Below, piece after piece: positions 36,916-46,740 of a DNA stretch of 64,000 nt. Origin of the DNA: Candidatus Zixiibacteriota bacterium (lineage in GTDB: Bacteria; Zixibacteria; MSB-5A5; GN15; FEB-12); NCBI GenBank assembly GCA_040753875.1, contig JBFMDV010000030.1, positions 1-64,000 on the forward strand, in the 5' to 3' direction. The notes beneath the pieces are model-generated. The model was not told the origin of the DNA. It saw only the letters and a program-made list of their open reading frames with translations, and ran no database searches. Within the stretch, counting starts at the first letter, position 1. Each line of letters starts with the position of its first letter. The position numbers and the translations under genes are program-made.

Positions 36916-37691
36916 TGATCGATTCGCATTGCCATCTGGACAGCAGCAAATTCGGCGGGCGCGACGACGAATTGGTTCGTGAGGCGAACCAGGTCGGAGT
37001 GCACACGATAGTAAATATCGGTGCCGATCTGCCGTCGTCGCGCACATCGGTCGAGTTGGCCGACAGGTTTCCTTCGGTCTATGCCGCAGTCGGTATCCAC
37101 CCGCATGATGCGACAACCTGCTCTGACTCGGCTATCAGTGAGTTGGAGCAACTGGCTGCCACCAGGAAAGTGGTTGCAGTGGGAGAGATCGGCCTGGACT
37201 ATTACCGGGACTTGTCACCGCGACCGGTTCAGAAGCGGGCGTTCCAGATGCAACTGGAACTGGCGGTCGCGCTGCACAAGCCGGTTGTCGTTCATACCCG
37301 CGAAGCGTTTGCCGAGACCGTAGAGATAATCGGGCATTATGCTGCCAGGCTTCCGGGTGCCGTCTTTCATTGTTTCCCCGGTGACATCCAGGACGCGCAA
37401 CGGGTTTTCGACCTAGGGTTTGTAATCTCGGTCGGAGGCGTCATTACATACAAGAATTCGCGGATGGCAAAGGTGGCCGCCGAAGTCCCGCTCGACAAAA
37501 TAATGCTTGAGACCGATGCTCCGTATCTCACGCCGGAACCGTACCGGGGTGAGATCAATAAGCCGGCCTATGTGCGACTCGTCTGTGAAAAGCTGGCTCA
37601 GCTGCGCGGTAGCAGCATCGCCGAGGTCGAAAAGATTACTGATCGAACCAGCCAGAAACTGTATCGCCTGGTCGATCTGTTCGGAGAGTGA
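36915..37691 (+). CDS. tatD: TatD-family metal-dependent DNase
   Basis: 258 residues, normal length. Metal ligands are visible in MIDSHCHLD (His-x-His), AVGEIGLDYYRD (Glu), VVHTREAF (His), FHCFPGD (His) and LETDAPYLTPEP (Asp). TatD proteins are 3'-5' exonucleases linked to DNA repair and oxidative stress. One-base overlap (TAATG) with metG and three bases before rsmA mark a tight operon. Confidence 0.95.
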   Translation: MIDSHCHLDSSKFGGRDDELVREANQVGVHTIVNIGADLPSSRTSVELADRFPSVYAAVGIHPHDATTCSDSAISELEQLAATRKVVAVGEIGLDYYRDLSPRPVQKRAFQMQLELAVALHKPVVVHTREAFAETVEIIGHYAARLPGAVFHCFPGDIQDAQRVFDLGFVISVGGVITYKNSRMAKVAAEVPLDKIMLETDAPYLTPEPYRGEINKPAYVRLVCEKLAQLRGSSIAEVEKITDRTSQKLYRLVDLFGE

Positions 37692-37694
37692 CCG

Positions 37695-38501
37695 ATGTCA
37701 CCATATCGGGCCAAAAAGCGCTTCGGGCAGCATTTCCTGAAATCCGACAAGGTCGTAGCGAGTATTCTGGAAACGCTTACTCCCAAGCCGGGTGACACGG
37801 TGGTTGAGATTGGGCCGGGAAGGGGAACTCTGACTGTTCCGCTTGCAAAGCTGGGTGCCAATGTCATAGCGGTCGAGTTCGACCGGGAGCTGGTTCCGTA
37901 TTTGAAGAAACTGGTGATGGGAGCGGACAATATAGAGATTATCCATTCCGATTTCCTCAAATTCGACCCGCTGCAACGAGGACTGACAAAGTTCCATTTA
38001 CTTGGGAACATCCCCTACAATATCACGTCTTCGGTGATCGACTGGTGTATCAGGTATCGGAAGCACATAATGCAGGCCGTGCTGATGGTTCAAAAAGAGA
38101 TGGCACTTCGCATTGGGGGGTCGCCCGGTTCGAAAAACTGGTCACCGATCGCTATTATGACGCAGTTAGCATTTGACGTGCGGCACTGTTTTGATGTTTC
38201 CCCTCGCCATTTCAACCCGCCGCCGAAAGTGATTTCATCGGTCATACGTCTGTCACCAAAGGAGCGGGGATTGTCCGTACCCTATGAACAGTTCGATCGC
38301 GTACTGCGCACTGCCTTCAAGCAACGGCGAAAACTTCTTGCCAATAACATGGTGCCTGAGCTGGTCGCCACCAATGGGGAGGCGCAGTCGATTTTGGAGC
38401 GATTGAATCTGCCGCCTAACGTTCGGGCCGAGCAGATGAGTGTCGACCAGTTTGAGCACCTGACGCAATATCTGAACCTTAAAGACAAAACGATGGTGTA
38501 G
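37695..38501 (+). CDS. rsmA: 16S rRNA adenine dimethyltransferase
   Basis: 268 residues. KsgA/RsmA dimethylates the two adenines at the end of 16S rRNA helix 45. Visible are RAKKRFGQHFLKSDKV, motif I VVEIGPGRGTLTVPLA, the acidic FDREL, the catalytic NIPYNIT (about 106-112) and PPPKVISSVIRLSP. The run metG-tatD-rsmA is widely conserved and links RNA maturation genes. Confidence 0.96.
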   Translation: MSPYRAKKRFGQHFLKSDKVVASILETLTPKPGDTVVEIGPGRGTLTVPLAKLGANVIAVEFDRELVPYLKKLVMGADNIEIIHSDFLKFDPLQRGLTKFHLLGNIPYNITSSVIDWCIRYRKHIMQAVLMVQKEMALRIGGSPGSKNWSPIAIMTQLAFDVRHCFDVSPRHFNPPPKVISSVIRLSPKERGLSVPYEQFDRVLRTAFKQRRKLLANNMVPELVATNGEAQSILERLNLPPNVRAEQMSVDQFEHLTQYLNLKDKTMV

Positions 38502-38508
38502 CGACAGG

Positions 38509-39495
38509 ATGACCGAACAAGTGACTCGGCATATCGAATTGATGGTGCCGGTAGATGCGCGATGGGAACGACTGGACAAATACCTGGCCGTCGTTGCCGA
38601 ACTCGGACTGTCCCGCACGAGGGCCCAGATGTTGATTGGCAATGGGCAGGTGAAGGTCGACGGAGAGGTCGTGCGGTCGAATCATCGGGTCAAGCCGGGG
38701 CAGAAAATCGAGGCCGTTATTCCACCGCTACCGGAACTCGACTGGAGCCCGGAGGATATTCCGTTTGATGTAGTTTATGAGGACCCGTACCTAGCGGTGG
38801 TCAACAAGCCGGCCGGGCTGGTGACCCATCCGGCCAAAGGGAATTACAGCCATACGCTGGTAAACGGGCTGGTACATCGGTTTGGAAGGCTCCCATCGCT
38901 GGCGGAGGGGGGGCGGCCTGGAGTGATTCACCGTCTCGACAAACAGACCTCCGGTTTGTTGCTTGTTGCCAAAGAGGAGAAAGTCATGTACCAGCTTCAG
39001 CGGATGTTGGAGCAGAGGCAGATCAAGCGAAGCTATGTCGCGTTGGTGTGCGGCCATTTGGTAGAGGATTCGGGCACGATAGAACTCCCCATTGGCCGCT
39101 CGGCCACTGAACGAACGAAGATGGCAGTGACGCATGAGAACAGCCGCCCGGCGATTACGCATTACACCCAGCGCGAGCGTTTCCGTTCGTACGATCTGCT
39201 CGATGTCAGTCTTGAGACCGGTCGGACACACCAGATCCGAGTACATTTCTCTCATCTTGGGCATCCGGTGTTCGGGGATCCCGAATATGGCGGAAGAGAG
39301 ACGTGGGTTCAGGGGATGTTCGCGCCTGAACGACCGTTGGCGAAGCGGATGCTTGCGCTCATTGGACGACAGGCACTGCACGCCCGACGGCTTGAGCTGG
39401 TACATCCGGTCACAAACACGCCGCTCGTGTGCGAGGTTGACCCGCCCGACGACTTCAAGGCGGTGCTGGCGCTCCTTGAGAACGAAGGGCGTTAG
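38509..39495 (+). CDS. rluD: RluD-family 23S rRNA pseudouridine synthase
   Basis: 328 residues. An S4 RNA-binding domain (about 18-80, GLSRTRAQMLIGNGQVKVDG) precedes the catalytic domain with VVNKPAGLVTHPA, the catalytic Asp in HRLDKQTSGLLLVAK (about 142), and GRTHQIRVHFSHLGHPVFGD. It is the last gene of the long plus-strand run. Its TAG overlaps the TAA of the convergent membrane enzyme gene by three bases, so there is no room for a terminator. Confidence 0.93.
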   Translation: MTEQVTRHIELMVPVDARWERLDKYLAVVAELGLSRTRAQMLIGNGQVKVDGEVVRSNHRVKPGQKIEAVIPPLPELDWSPEDIPFDVVYEDPYLAVVNKPAGLVTHPAKGNYSHTLVNGLVHRFGRLPSLAEGGRPGVIHRLDKQTSGLLLVAKEEKVMYQLQRMLEQRQIKRSYVALVCGHLVEDSGTIELPIGRSATERTKMAVTHENSRPAITHYTQRERFRSYDLLDVSLETGRTHQIRVHFSHLGHPVFGDPEYGGRETWVQGMFAPERPLAKRMLALIGRQALHARRLELVHPVTNTPLVCEVDPPDDFKAVLALLENEGR

Positions 39496-41438
39496 TGTTC
39501 GATCACGTTTGATGGCACAATCCGGTTGGAATACAGTAGGTCGGTAGCGAGCTGGTAGTAAGCCTGAGTTTTGATTCTGATGGAATCCGCAAAGGCCTGA
39601 TAGGTACGCGATAGGTCAGTACGGAAATTCCTCGAGCGATAGTTGTATATGATCGGCGGACGGCTATCCGGCCCCATAACTGCGATGTAGTCCCTCTCGA
39701 TCCATCCAAGATTCTCACCCGATATCCAGAACGCGAATCCATCGCTGCTATCCAGCGACAACAGATTTCGCCCCATGTCCGCGCGGTAGGGGAGACGTAG
39801 CATGGCGGCAAGGGTGGCCGGGATGTCGGTCTGTGACCCGATTACTGTCTTTACTCCCGCAGGGATGTTTTTGGGCGCATATAGAAGCATTGGTATCTGC
39901 TGATTCTCGAAGATATTCAGATTGGTGTGGTGCGTGTGATCGCCGGTAATCACGAAGATCGTGCTGTCGAACCAGGGCTCCTTACTGGCTCTGTCGAAGA
40001 ATTGTCCCAGCGCCCGATCGGAGTAGTGATAGGCGTTTAGATATCGTGCTTCAGGATGTTGGCTGCGGCTGAGCACCGCAAAACTGTCGGCCGACATTTC
40101 TCCGGGCGGATGGGTTGAGACTGAAAGGAGATAGCCGAGAAATGGTTTGCCATCGGCCCCATTGAATTCCTGAATGGCTCTATCGAAGATGAACTCGTCA
40201 TCGTATCCCCAAGCTTTGTCTTGGCCACCGCAGCTGTGCATCTGGCCGTTGCCGATTATGACATCAAACATCTCATGTTCCAGCATATTGCCAAGATTCT
40301 CGAAATCCAAAATCCCGCCGTGGACAAATATGTTGGTGTACCCCTGCTGTTTCAGTCGGACGCTGAGCGACGCGAAATTGTCCTGAAGTTCCTGTAGTCT
40401 GACGATTGGCAGTCCGACTTGGTCCGGATATCCGGTCAGTGTGCAGAACGATCCCGACGTCGTACGATATCCAGCGGAAAAGAAACGGTTGAAGAACAGA
40501 CCATCCTTCGCAAGTCGGTTGAAATTCGGAGTGATACCCAGCGTGTCCCCAAGCGGTCCAGTAAACTTTCCGCTCCAGCTTTCCATCAGGATTATCACGA
40601 CATTCAGTTTTCTGATGGCGCTGTCGGCATGTTGAGTCCGACGGTACAATGGGTAATCGGGGTCGAGTTGCTGTGATGGATCGATGCCCAGAAGGCCGAG
40701 CGCGATCTTCTTCGATTCTTCGGCATCCATCAACCGTATCGGCTTGCTTCGATAGATTGACCGCAGCGCCGTGTAGGGGCCGTTGATTGTCAGGGTGTTG
40801 ACGGCGTTGTAGTGGCTGATGAAAGCATCAGCCTCACGAAGCGGCACTCGCTGAATCCCGCCACGCGCAATAACGATAAGCACAGGAAGCATGATCAAAT
40901 AGACAACGAGTCTCGTGCGGGTCGGTATGGGTGAATACTCAAGCAAGCGTTGGTTGCGAATCAGGTGTATCGAGACAAACGCAAAGCAAACCAGTCCGAC
41001 AAAGCCAAGAATAAAGATTGTCGAGTGAGCCAGAAATGCGGTTTTGATAATCGGCAGAAGACTCGCGTTCAGGTACACGAAAGCTTCGTATCCAAGTCGT
41101 TTACGGGAGAACTGGAAATAGAGCAGGTCGGCAAAGGCCAGCAGGAAATACACGAGGAAGATGGCGTGAGCCGCGAGTATCCAGAGCCAGCGAAACGACC
41201 TCAGTCGATTTATGAGCGGGAGGTGCGAAAGGATTAGGATGCCGGTGAAGCCAACCGCGGTCAGGGCAGCGTCGAAACGGAGGCCGTACAGAAAGCCGTT
41301 GTAGATTTCAAGAGCGGGCGTGGCGGTGAATTCGGTGCGGTAGAAGATAAGGAAAAGCAGCCGGAACAGGCTGAACATGAAGAGCGCAGCGAACAAACTT
41401 CGCAGGAAGAAGCGGAGTTCGTTTGTCAGCAGGTGCAT
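39492..41438 (-). CDS. LTA-synthase-family (alkaline-phosphatase fold) membrane enzyme
   Basis: 648 residues. Five N-terminal membrane helices (about 10-33, 50-75, 85-108, 138-160, 178-192) anchor an extracytoplasmic sulfatase-type domain. Its metal/nucleophile residues are seen in VVIILMESWSGKF (Glu near 286), AGYRTTSGSF (Thr nucleophile near 326) and FVITGDHTHHTN (Asp-His). The family moves phosphoglycerol or phosphoethanolamine from a phospholipid to a glycan. In a diderm, teichoic acid is unlikely; modification of periplasmic glucan or lipid-linked glycan is more plausible. A weak promoter (TTGCCG-18-TATTCC) ends eight bases before the ATG. Confidence 0.88.
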   Translation of the reverse strand: MHLLTNELRFFLRSLFAALFMFSLFRLLFLIFYRTEFTATPALEIYNGFLYGLRFDAALTAVGFTGILILSHLPLINRLRSFRWLWILAAHAIFLVYFLLAFADLLYFQFSRKRLGYEAFVYLNASLLPIIKTAFLAHSTIFILGFVGLVCFAFVSIHLIRNQRLLEYSPIPTRTRLVVYLIMLPVLIVIARGGIQRVPLREADAFISHYNAVNTLTINGPYTALRSIYRSKPIRLMDAEESKKIALGLLGIDPSQQLDPDYPLYRRTQHADSAIRKLNVVIILMESWSGKFTGPLGDTLGITPNFNRLAKDGLFFNRFFSAGYRTTSGSFCTLTGYPDQVGLPIVRLQELQDNFASLSVRLKQQGYTNIFVHGGILDFENLGNMLEHEMFDVIIGNGQMHSCGGQDKAWGYDDEFIFDRAIQEFNGADGKPFLGYLLSVSTHPPGEMSADSFAVLSRSQHPEARYLNAYHYSDRALGQFFDRASKEPWFDSTIFVITGDHTHHTNLNIFENQQIPMLLYAPKNIPAGVKTVIGSQTDIPATLAAMLRLPYRADMGRNLLSLDSSDGFAFWISGENLGWIERDYIAVMGPDSRPPIIYNYRSRNFRTDLSRTYQAFADSIRIKTQAYYQLATDLLYSNRIVPSNVIEH

Positions 41439-41491
41439 AGTATTGAGGAATACCGATCAACTGTTGGGGGCGGCAAGTTCGTCGGCCGGGA

Positions 41492-42628
41492 CTACAGAGC
41501 CTTGTTGGCGTCAATGGGAAGGCCGGCGGCTTTTAGCTCCTTCATGAGTTCCATCTGCCATCGATCCTGATCGTCAAAGGCAATGTACAGAACGCCGCCC
41601 ACATCGGACGGACGGTCGAATGTGTCGTCGTCAACGACTAGGCAGGCGACTCTACTTCTGCCTAGCTTTCCCATCAGGTACCCATGTTCGAGCACAACAT
41701 TCTGACGAGCGCGAGGTCGCCACGTTGAATCACTTCTCAGTCGACCTTCATCTTCCGGCACCATTATGATGATCCCATATGTAACATCCGTGTGTGATTC
41801 CAACTTTTCGATGACCGTATTCCCGGAGCTAGCTTGCTCCTTCAAGACAACCGCCCTCAGTCCGAGCTTCTCAACAAACCTTGCGACTGAATTCAAGCGA
41901 CCGTTGTCACGGCCATGTGCAATAAAGACAGATTTGGTTGAATCACAATTCAATTTCGGCCCCCCCTTTGCATGTTTCTTGGGTTGTGTAGTTTGACCAG
42001 CATTATGTCGCTCGTATTCAGGTAGCTGCGTCATCATCTCCAGCTTAGCTCCAACCTGAAAGTCGAGCTGTTGCGTGAGATTGTTATACCAATTGACCTT
42101 GTCGGAACTAAACCTTAAATCGGGATTAAAGCAGAGCCACTTGTGCTTGTCGAGATACTGCAGCTGCACGAACATCTCTTGAGGATCAGCTTTTAGAAAA
42201 GAAAGCAACTCAAGAACAGTAAAGGGTCGCTCGTGCCTCACTTCAAAGCGTGACATGACATATCTTAGCAGGTGCTGACGCACTGTTACAATGTCAGCTT
42301 CACCTAATGACAGAATCTGCCGGTCGTTTGCTGAAGTGACTACTGCGTCGTGCGACAGACCTCCAAGTATCCCAAAGAGCGATCGGGTTACTAAGAGGAA
42401 TCTGTGAGGTTCATCGTACTTAGGTAGGACAGAATTCGCTATCGACACTCTGAAGGGCAAATTCCCACCATATGGCAGGGGACGAACATGGAACTCATAT
42501 TCGTCACCATCTCTACCGCTTGGGTGCGGCCTCGGGCCAGTCAATATGACAACCTCATATGCAATACCCCCCTGAAATAGCACATATGGCTTCTTCACAA
42601 CTCCAGTGGGAATACCGTCATTTGTCAT
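41492..42628 (-). CDS. TIR-like (PF10137-type) NADase-family immune effector candidate
   Basis: About 378 residues. The C-terminal 145 residues match the nucleotide-binding/TIR family of CAP12-Pycsar effectors: KSVFIAHGRDNGRLNSVARF, EKLGLRAVVLKEQASSGNT, IIIMVPEDEGRL, RARQNVVLEHGYLMGKLGRS (with a conserved Glu at about 314) and DVGGVLYIAFDD. The N-terminal 220 residues are unknown, with a winged-helix-like stretch (about 120-190). It should cleave NAD+ or bind a nucleotide in antiphage defence. Visibly more A/T-rich than its neighbours, which suggests transfer. The ATG at 42628 follows GGGGAG, which overlaps the secA stop. No partner gene is adjacent. Confidence 0.82.
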   Translation of the reverse strand: MTNDGIPTGVVKKPYVLFQGGIAYEVVILTGPRPHPSGRDGDEYEFHVRPLPYGGNLPFRVSIANSVLPKYDEPHRFLLVTRSLFGILGGLSHDAVVTSANDRQILSLGEADIVTVRQHLLRYVMSRFEVRHERPFTVLELLSFLKADPQEMFVQLQYLDKHKWLCFNPDLRFSSDKVNWYNNLTQQLDFQVGAKLEMMTQLPEYERHNAGQTTQPKKHAKGGPKLNCDSTKSVFIAHGRDNGRLNSVARFVEKLGLRAVVLKEQASSGNTVIEKLESHTDVTYGIIIMVPEDEGRLRSDSTWRPRARQNVVLEHGYLMGKLGRSRVACLVVDDDTFDRPSDVGGVLYIAFDDQDRWQMELMKELKAAGLPIDANKAL

Positions 42629-42636
42629 TGGTGTAT

Positions 42637-45615
42637 CTACTCCCCTTGGCCGTGGCACTTTTTGTATTTCTTGCCGCTGCCGCAGGGACAGGGGTCGTTG
42701 CGGCCCACTTTCGGCATGGTTCGTTTGATTGTCTGCACGGTCTGTGTTCCGGCCTGTGAGGCGGCGGCCATCGGGTTTGATTCCTGTGATCCGGTCGGGT
42801 CGCTCACGCCCGATGCCAACCCCATGCCGGTGCTGTCTTGCTTGGTTGCGACCATCGCGGGCTGGCGGCGTAACTCCGGGCGGGTCGGCTGCTGGATATT
42901 CACCTGTAATTTGAATACGAGATTGACGATCTCCTTGTCAATGGTGGTGACCATCTGCTCGAAGATAGTGAACGCCTCGCGCTTGTAGATATCAATCGGT
43001 TTGCCGATCCCGCCGTGATAAGCGCGAAGGTGAATGCCGGTGCGAAGCTCGTCCATTTCGGCCAGGTGGTCGCGCCAGTGGCGGTCAATTGTGGAGAGCA
43101 CGGCATATCGCTCCAACTGACGCATAATATGGTCGCCGTACGCAGTCTCTTTTTGCGTGTAGATCGCTATGACCGCCTTGAGGACGTTTTCCCGGAGTGA
43201 TTCGCGGGTGAGTTTGGGAATATCCTCTGTCTTAAACTGCAGGTTCAGCAGGTAGACTTTGCGGAGTTCATCGGTGAATCCGGTCAGGTTCCAATTCTCG
43301 GGATACTGCTTCTCCGGACAGTACTCCTCGATGAACCCATCGAGCACCTCTTCGATCAGTTCAACTACCTCATCCTTGATCGATTCGCGCTCCAGTGCCG
43401 CCAGGCGGCGTTCGTAAATCCATTTGCGCTGGACATTCATAACGTCATCGTATTCCAGCGTGTGCTTTCGGATGGCGAAGTTCTGTGCTTCGACCTTTTT
43501 CTGCGCGCGCTCAATCGCCTTGGTGACCATCCGGTGCGTGATGACCTCCCCTTCCTTCACACCAAGCCGGTCCATAATCGAGCCGAGCCTTTCGCCGCCG
43601 AACAAGCGCATCAGATCATCCTCGAGTGACAGGAAGAAGATAGAGGAACCCGGGTCCCCCTGACGGCCGGACCGTCCACGCAGCTGTCGGTCGATCCGTC
43701 GGGACTCGTGTCGTTCGGTACCAACGATGTGTAGTCCGCCAAGGTCCACCACTCCCTGCCCCAGCTTGATATCGGTGCCTCGGCCCGCCATGTTGGTGGC
43801 GATGGTCACCGCGCCACGCTGTCCGGCATTGGCCACGATTTCGGCCTCGCGCTGGTGCTGCTTGGCATTCAGCACGTTGTGGTCAATCCCCTGTCGTTTT
43901 AGCATGCGTGAGAGAGTCTCGGAAACTTCCACCGATACCGTCCCCACCAGCACCGGCTGACCCGCTTTGTGCTTTTCCGTGATCTCTTCAATGATAGAAT
44001 TATATTTCTCGCGGCGAGTGCGGAATATCTGGTCCTCGTAATCGTTGCGAATACACTGAACGTTGGTCGGAATTACCATCACGTCGAGCTTGTAGATCTC
44101 GAAGAACTCAGCCGCTTCAGTTTCTGCCGTACCGGTCATGCCGGCCAGTTTCTCATACATACGGAAATAGTTCTGCAGGGTGATCGTCGCCAGTGTCTGC
44201 GTTTCGGCTTCAATCCGCACCCCTTCTTTCGCCTCTATCGCCTGGTGCAGGCCGTCGGAATAGCGCCGACCAGGAAGGATGCGCCCCGTGAACTCATCGA
44301 CAATCATCACCTTGCCGTCCTGCAGGACATACTCGACATCTTTTTCATACAGCGAATAGGCCCGCAGAAGCTGGTTGATGGCGTGCACTTTCTCCGAGCG
44401 TTCGGCGTGGACGCGATAATACTCATCGGCTCGCTTCTGACGTTCTTCCGGTGTCAGGCTGGAATCGCCATCGAGCTCGGAGAGCAGGGTGGAGAGATCC
44501 GGGATTTCGAACAGTTTCTGTTCTTCTTTCGAGAACTGCTGGTTCCCAAGGTCGGTTAAGGCGATAGTGTGTTCTCGTTCATCGATGTAGTAATAAAGGC
44601 GGTCATCGATCTCGTGTAGCTTCTTGTCCCGCATGTAGGCGGACTCAACATCGGTAACCAGTTTCTTGACCGAGCCTTCTTTCGTAAGCTTCAGCAGTCG
44701 TTTGTTCTTCGGGGCGCCGCGTTGGGCCGCCAGAAGCAACGTGCCGAGCTCGAATTCATCGTCCGATTTTCCCCCCTCAAGCAGCTTCTCCGCTTTGGCC
44801 ACCATGTCGTTGACCAGGCTGGTCTGTTTGCGAACCAGTAGTTCTACCACCGATCGCATTTCCCGGTATCGGTCGTGGACAGTGGAGTGCTCCACCTGGC
44901 CGGATATAATCAAAGGAGTTCGCGCTTCATCTATCAGGATCGAATCGACTTCATCGATGATAGCATAGTGGTAGTTGCGGTGGACGCGGTCCTCGGCCCG
45001 TTGTGCCATGTTGTCGCGCAGGTAATCAAAGCCGAATTCGTTGGCGGTGCCGAAGGTGACGTCACAGAGGTACTGCTGCCGCCGTTCTTCATTGTTCATA
45101 TGGTTCTGAATAACGCCAACGGTCAGACCGAGGTACTTGTATATCTGCCCCATCCACTCGGAGTCGCGGCGGGCGAGGTAGTCGTTGACCGTGACAATAT
45201 GCACGCCCTTTTCGGTCAGGGCATTCAGGTACGTCGGCAATGTCGCCACCAGCGTTTTGCCTTCACCGGTGGCCATTTCGGCGATCTTCCCTTCATGAAG
45301 GGCGATACCCCCCATGAGCTGGACATCGAAATGCACCATGTTCCACTGGGTAGGGATATCAACCACATTCCAGGTCTGGCCGACCTGGCGGCGGCAGGCC
45401 TCTTTGACGACGGCGAACGCTTCGGTCATGAGGTCAGCAACCGTTTCTCCGTCGGCCAGCCGTTTCTTGAACTCATCCGTTTTGGCTCGGAACTGTTCCT
45501 CGGTGAGATCGTGGAGGGTCTCGTAGGACTCATTGATCGCGGCAACTGCGGGGAGCTGCTTTTTGACGTCCCGCTCGTGCTTGGTGCCGAATATTTTCGT
45601 AATAAAGTTTTTCAT
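42637..45615 (-). CDS. secA: Preprotein translocase ATPase
   Basis: 992 residues. SecA drives proteins through SecYEG. Visible are Walker [12 protein letters not shown] (about 100-110), RDYLA-like [28 protein letters not shown] (DEAD-box), GRGTDIKLG and [15 protein letters not shown] (motif VI). The C-terminus has the zinc-binding [17 protein letters not shown] for SecB/lipid contact. It is slightly longer than E. coli SecA, with the extra in the variable region and linker. The head of this transcript is the promoter at 45647-45676. Confidence 0.98.
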   Translation of the reverse strand: MKNFITKIFGTKHERDVKKQLPAVAAINESYETLHDLTEEQFRAKTDEFKKRLADGETVADLMTEAFAVVKEACRRQVGQTWNVVDIPTQWNMVHFDVQLMGGIALHEGKIAEMATGEGKTLVATLPTYLNALTEKGVHIVTVNDYLARRDSEWMGQIYKYLGLTVGVIQNHMNNEERRQQYLCDVTFGTANEFGFDYLRDNMAQRAEDRVHRNYHYAIIDEVDSILIDEARTPLIISGQVEHSTVHDRYREMRSVVELLVRKQTSLVNDMVAKAEKLLEGGKSDDEFELGTLLLAAQRGAPKNKRLLKLTKEGSVKKLVTDVESAYMRDKKLHEIDDRLYYYIDEREHTIALTDLGNQQFSKEEQKLFEIPDLSTLLSELDGDSSLTPEERQKRADEYYRVHAERSEKVHAINQLLRAYSLYEKDVEYVLQDGKVMIVDEFTGRILPGRRYSDGLHQAIEAKEGVRIEAETQTLATITLQNYFRMYEKLAGMTGTAETEAAEFFEIYKLDVMVIPTNVQCIRNDYEDQIFRTRREKYNSIIEEITEKHKAGQPVLVGTVSVEVSETLSRMLKRQGIDHNVLNAKQHQREAEIVANAGQRGAVTIATNMAGRGTDIKLGQGVVDLGGLHIVGTERHESRRIDRQLRGRSGRQGDPGSSIFFLSLEDDLMRLFGGERLGSIMDRLGVKEGEVITHRMVTKAIERAQKKVEAQNFAIRKHTLEYDDVMNVQRKWIYERRLAALERESIKDEVVELIEEVLDGFIEEYCPEKQYPENWNLTGFTDELRKVYLLNLQFKTEDIPKLTRESLRENVLKAVIAIYTQKETAYGDHIMRQLERYAVLSTIDRHWRDHLAEMDELRTGIHLRAYHGGIGKPIDIYKREAFTIFEQMVTTIDKEIVNLVFKLQVNIQQPTRPELRRQPAMVATKQDSTGMGLASGVSDPTGSQESNPMAAASQAGTQTVQTIKRTMPKVGRNDPCPCGSGKKYKKCHGQGE

Positions 45616-45646
45616 TTCAACTACTCTTCATGTGTCAGGCCATGCG

Positions 45647-45676
45647 AAGATACGTCATTATCTGCATCCCAATCAA
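45647..45676 (-). promoter_or_regulatory. Promoter candidate of secA
   Basis: Minus strand TTGATT (45676-45671), 18-base spacer, TATCTT (45652-45647). The leader would be about 25 bases with GAAGAG ahead of the ATG at 45615. It lies back to back with the rsgA promoter. Confidence 0.35.
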
Positions 45677-45736
45677 GGTCTTAAACGGTCGAACGGTGGG
45701 TCTGTTTCAGAGCCGTCCACTTTTCTCAGCGCCCTA

Positions 45737-45765
45737 TTGATACAAGCTGCGGGAAACGGTACATT
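45737..45765 (+). promoter_or_regulatory. Promoter of rsgA, leaderless layout
   Basis: TTGATA (45737-45742), 17-base spacer, TACATT (45760-45765), then seven bases to the ATG at 45773. No Shine-Dalgarno is found. This also settles the start: the longer open frame from 45533 would begin upstream of the promoter and inside the secA region. Confidence 0.5.
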
Positions 45766-45772
45766 TGATCCG

Positions 45773-46696
45773 ATGGGTCACCTGGAACAAGGGATTGTCG
45801 TGGCGACCCGGGGACGGTTCTTCGAAGTTCTGGCTCCGGATCATGCCCGGCTTCGATGTGAGCTTCGCCAGAAGATCAAGTTTGGCAGCAAAGGGGTCAC
45901 GCTGGTGACAGTGGGAGATGACGTCCAGTTCAGCCGGATTGACAACCAAAGCGGATCTATCGAACAAGTACTGCCACGCCGTACGACCTTTTCGCGGCCG
46001 TCCAAGGGGATGGAAAAGAAACAGCAGGTAATTGCGGCCAATCTCGACCGTATGGCAGCTATCAGTTCGGTCGTTTCGCCGCCCCTGAAAACAGGCCTAA
46101 TTGATCGTTTGCTTATCGCAGCACAAATGGGGCATCTGGAGCCGCTCATCGTTATCAACAAGATTGACCTTGGGAGGCCCGGCCAACTCGATGAGATAGT
46201 CGCTGCCTATCGGACAATGGGTTGCTTAGTGGTTGAAGTATCAGCGCATACGGGTGTAGGACTTGAGGCCCTGGGAGAGTCATTGGCCGGTCATCGTACC
46301 CTGTTTGTCGGGCATTCTGGAGCAGGGAAATCCACTCTTTTGAACAAACTGGCGCCGGGTCTGGAGATTGCCACTCGGGAGGTCTCGCAGTACTCCAACC
46401 GGGGCAAGCACACGACAACCACAATGGAACTGTTCGCACTGCCGAACGGTGGACTGGTGGTCGATTCGCCGGGGCTCAAGGTAATGGGACTCTGGGAGTT
46501 GAGCGAGGCGGACCTTCCCCACTACTATCCGGAGTTTGAGCCATTCGGTCCGGAATGCCGGTTTCAGCCGTGCAGCCATATCCATGAGCCGGGATGTGCG
46601 GTGAAAGCGGCCGTGGAGCGGGGTGAAATCTGTCGTTTTCGCCATGAAAACTACTGCGCCATTGCCGCCACCCTCGGAGCCGAGGAGTTATGGTAA
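45773..46696 (+). CDS. rsgA: Ribosome small-subunit-dependent GTPase A
   Basis: About 307 residues. A circularly permuted GTPase that checks maturation of the 30S subunit. Order: N-terminal OB domain, G4 [12 protein letters not shown]5 VSAHTG, G1 [14 protein letters not shown]3 [10 protein letters not shown], then a zinc-binding tail with [14 protein letters not shown]. The frame extends 80 codons upstream, but this part has no similarity to the family and lies before the promoter, so the ATG at 45773 is chosen. mlaD follows after 44 bases. Confidence 0.93.
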   Translation: MGHLEQGIVVATRGRFFEVLAPDHARLRCELRQKIKFGSKGVTLVTVGDDVQFSRIDNQSGSIEQVLPRRTTFSRPSKGMEKKQQVIAANLDRMAAISSVVSPPLKTGLIDRLLIAAQMGHLEPLIVINKIDLGRPGQLDEIVAAYRTMGCLVVEVSAHTGVGLEALGESLAGHRTLFVGHSGAGKSTLLNKLAPGLEIATREVSQYSNRGKHTTTTMELFALPNGGLVVDSPGLKVMGLWELSEADLPHYYPEFEPFGPECRFQPCSHIHEPGCAVKAAVERGEICRFRHENYCAIAATLGAEELW

Positions 46697-46740
46697 GCTC
46701 AAAAAATACAGTGAGTTACCGATAATCGGAATAATCGATT

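Noticed and set aside
45533-45772. N-terminal extension of rsgA by 80 codons
   Set aside because: It would overlap secA and precede the rsgA promoter, and RsgA proteins begin near MGHLEQG.
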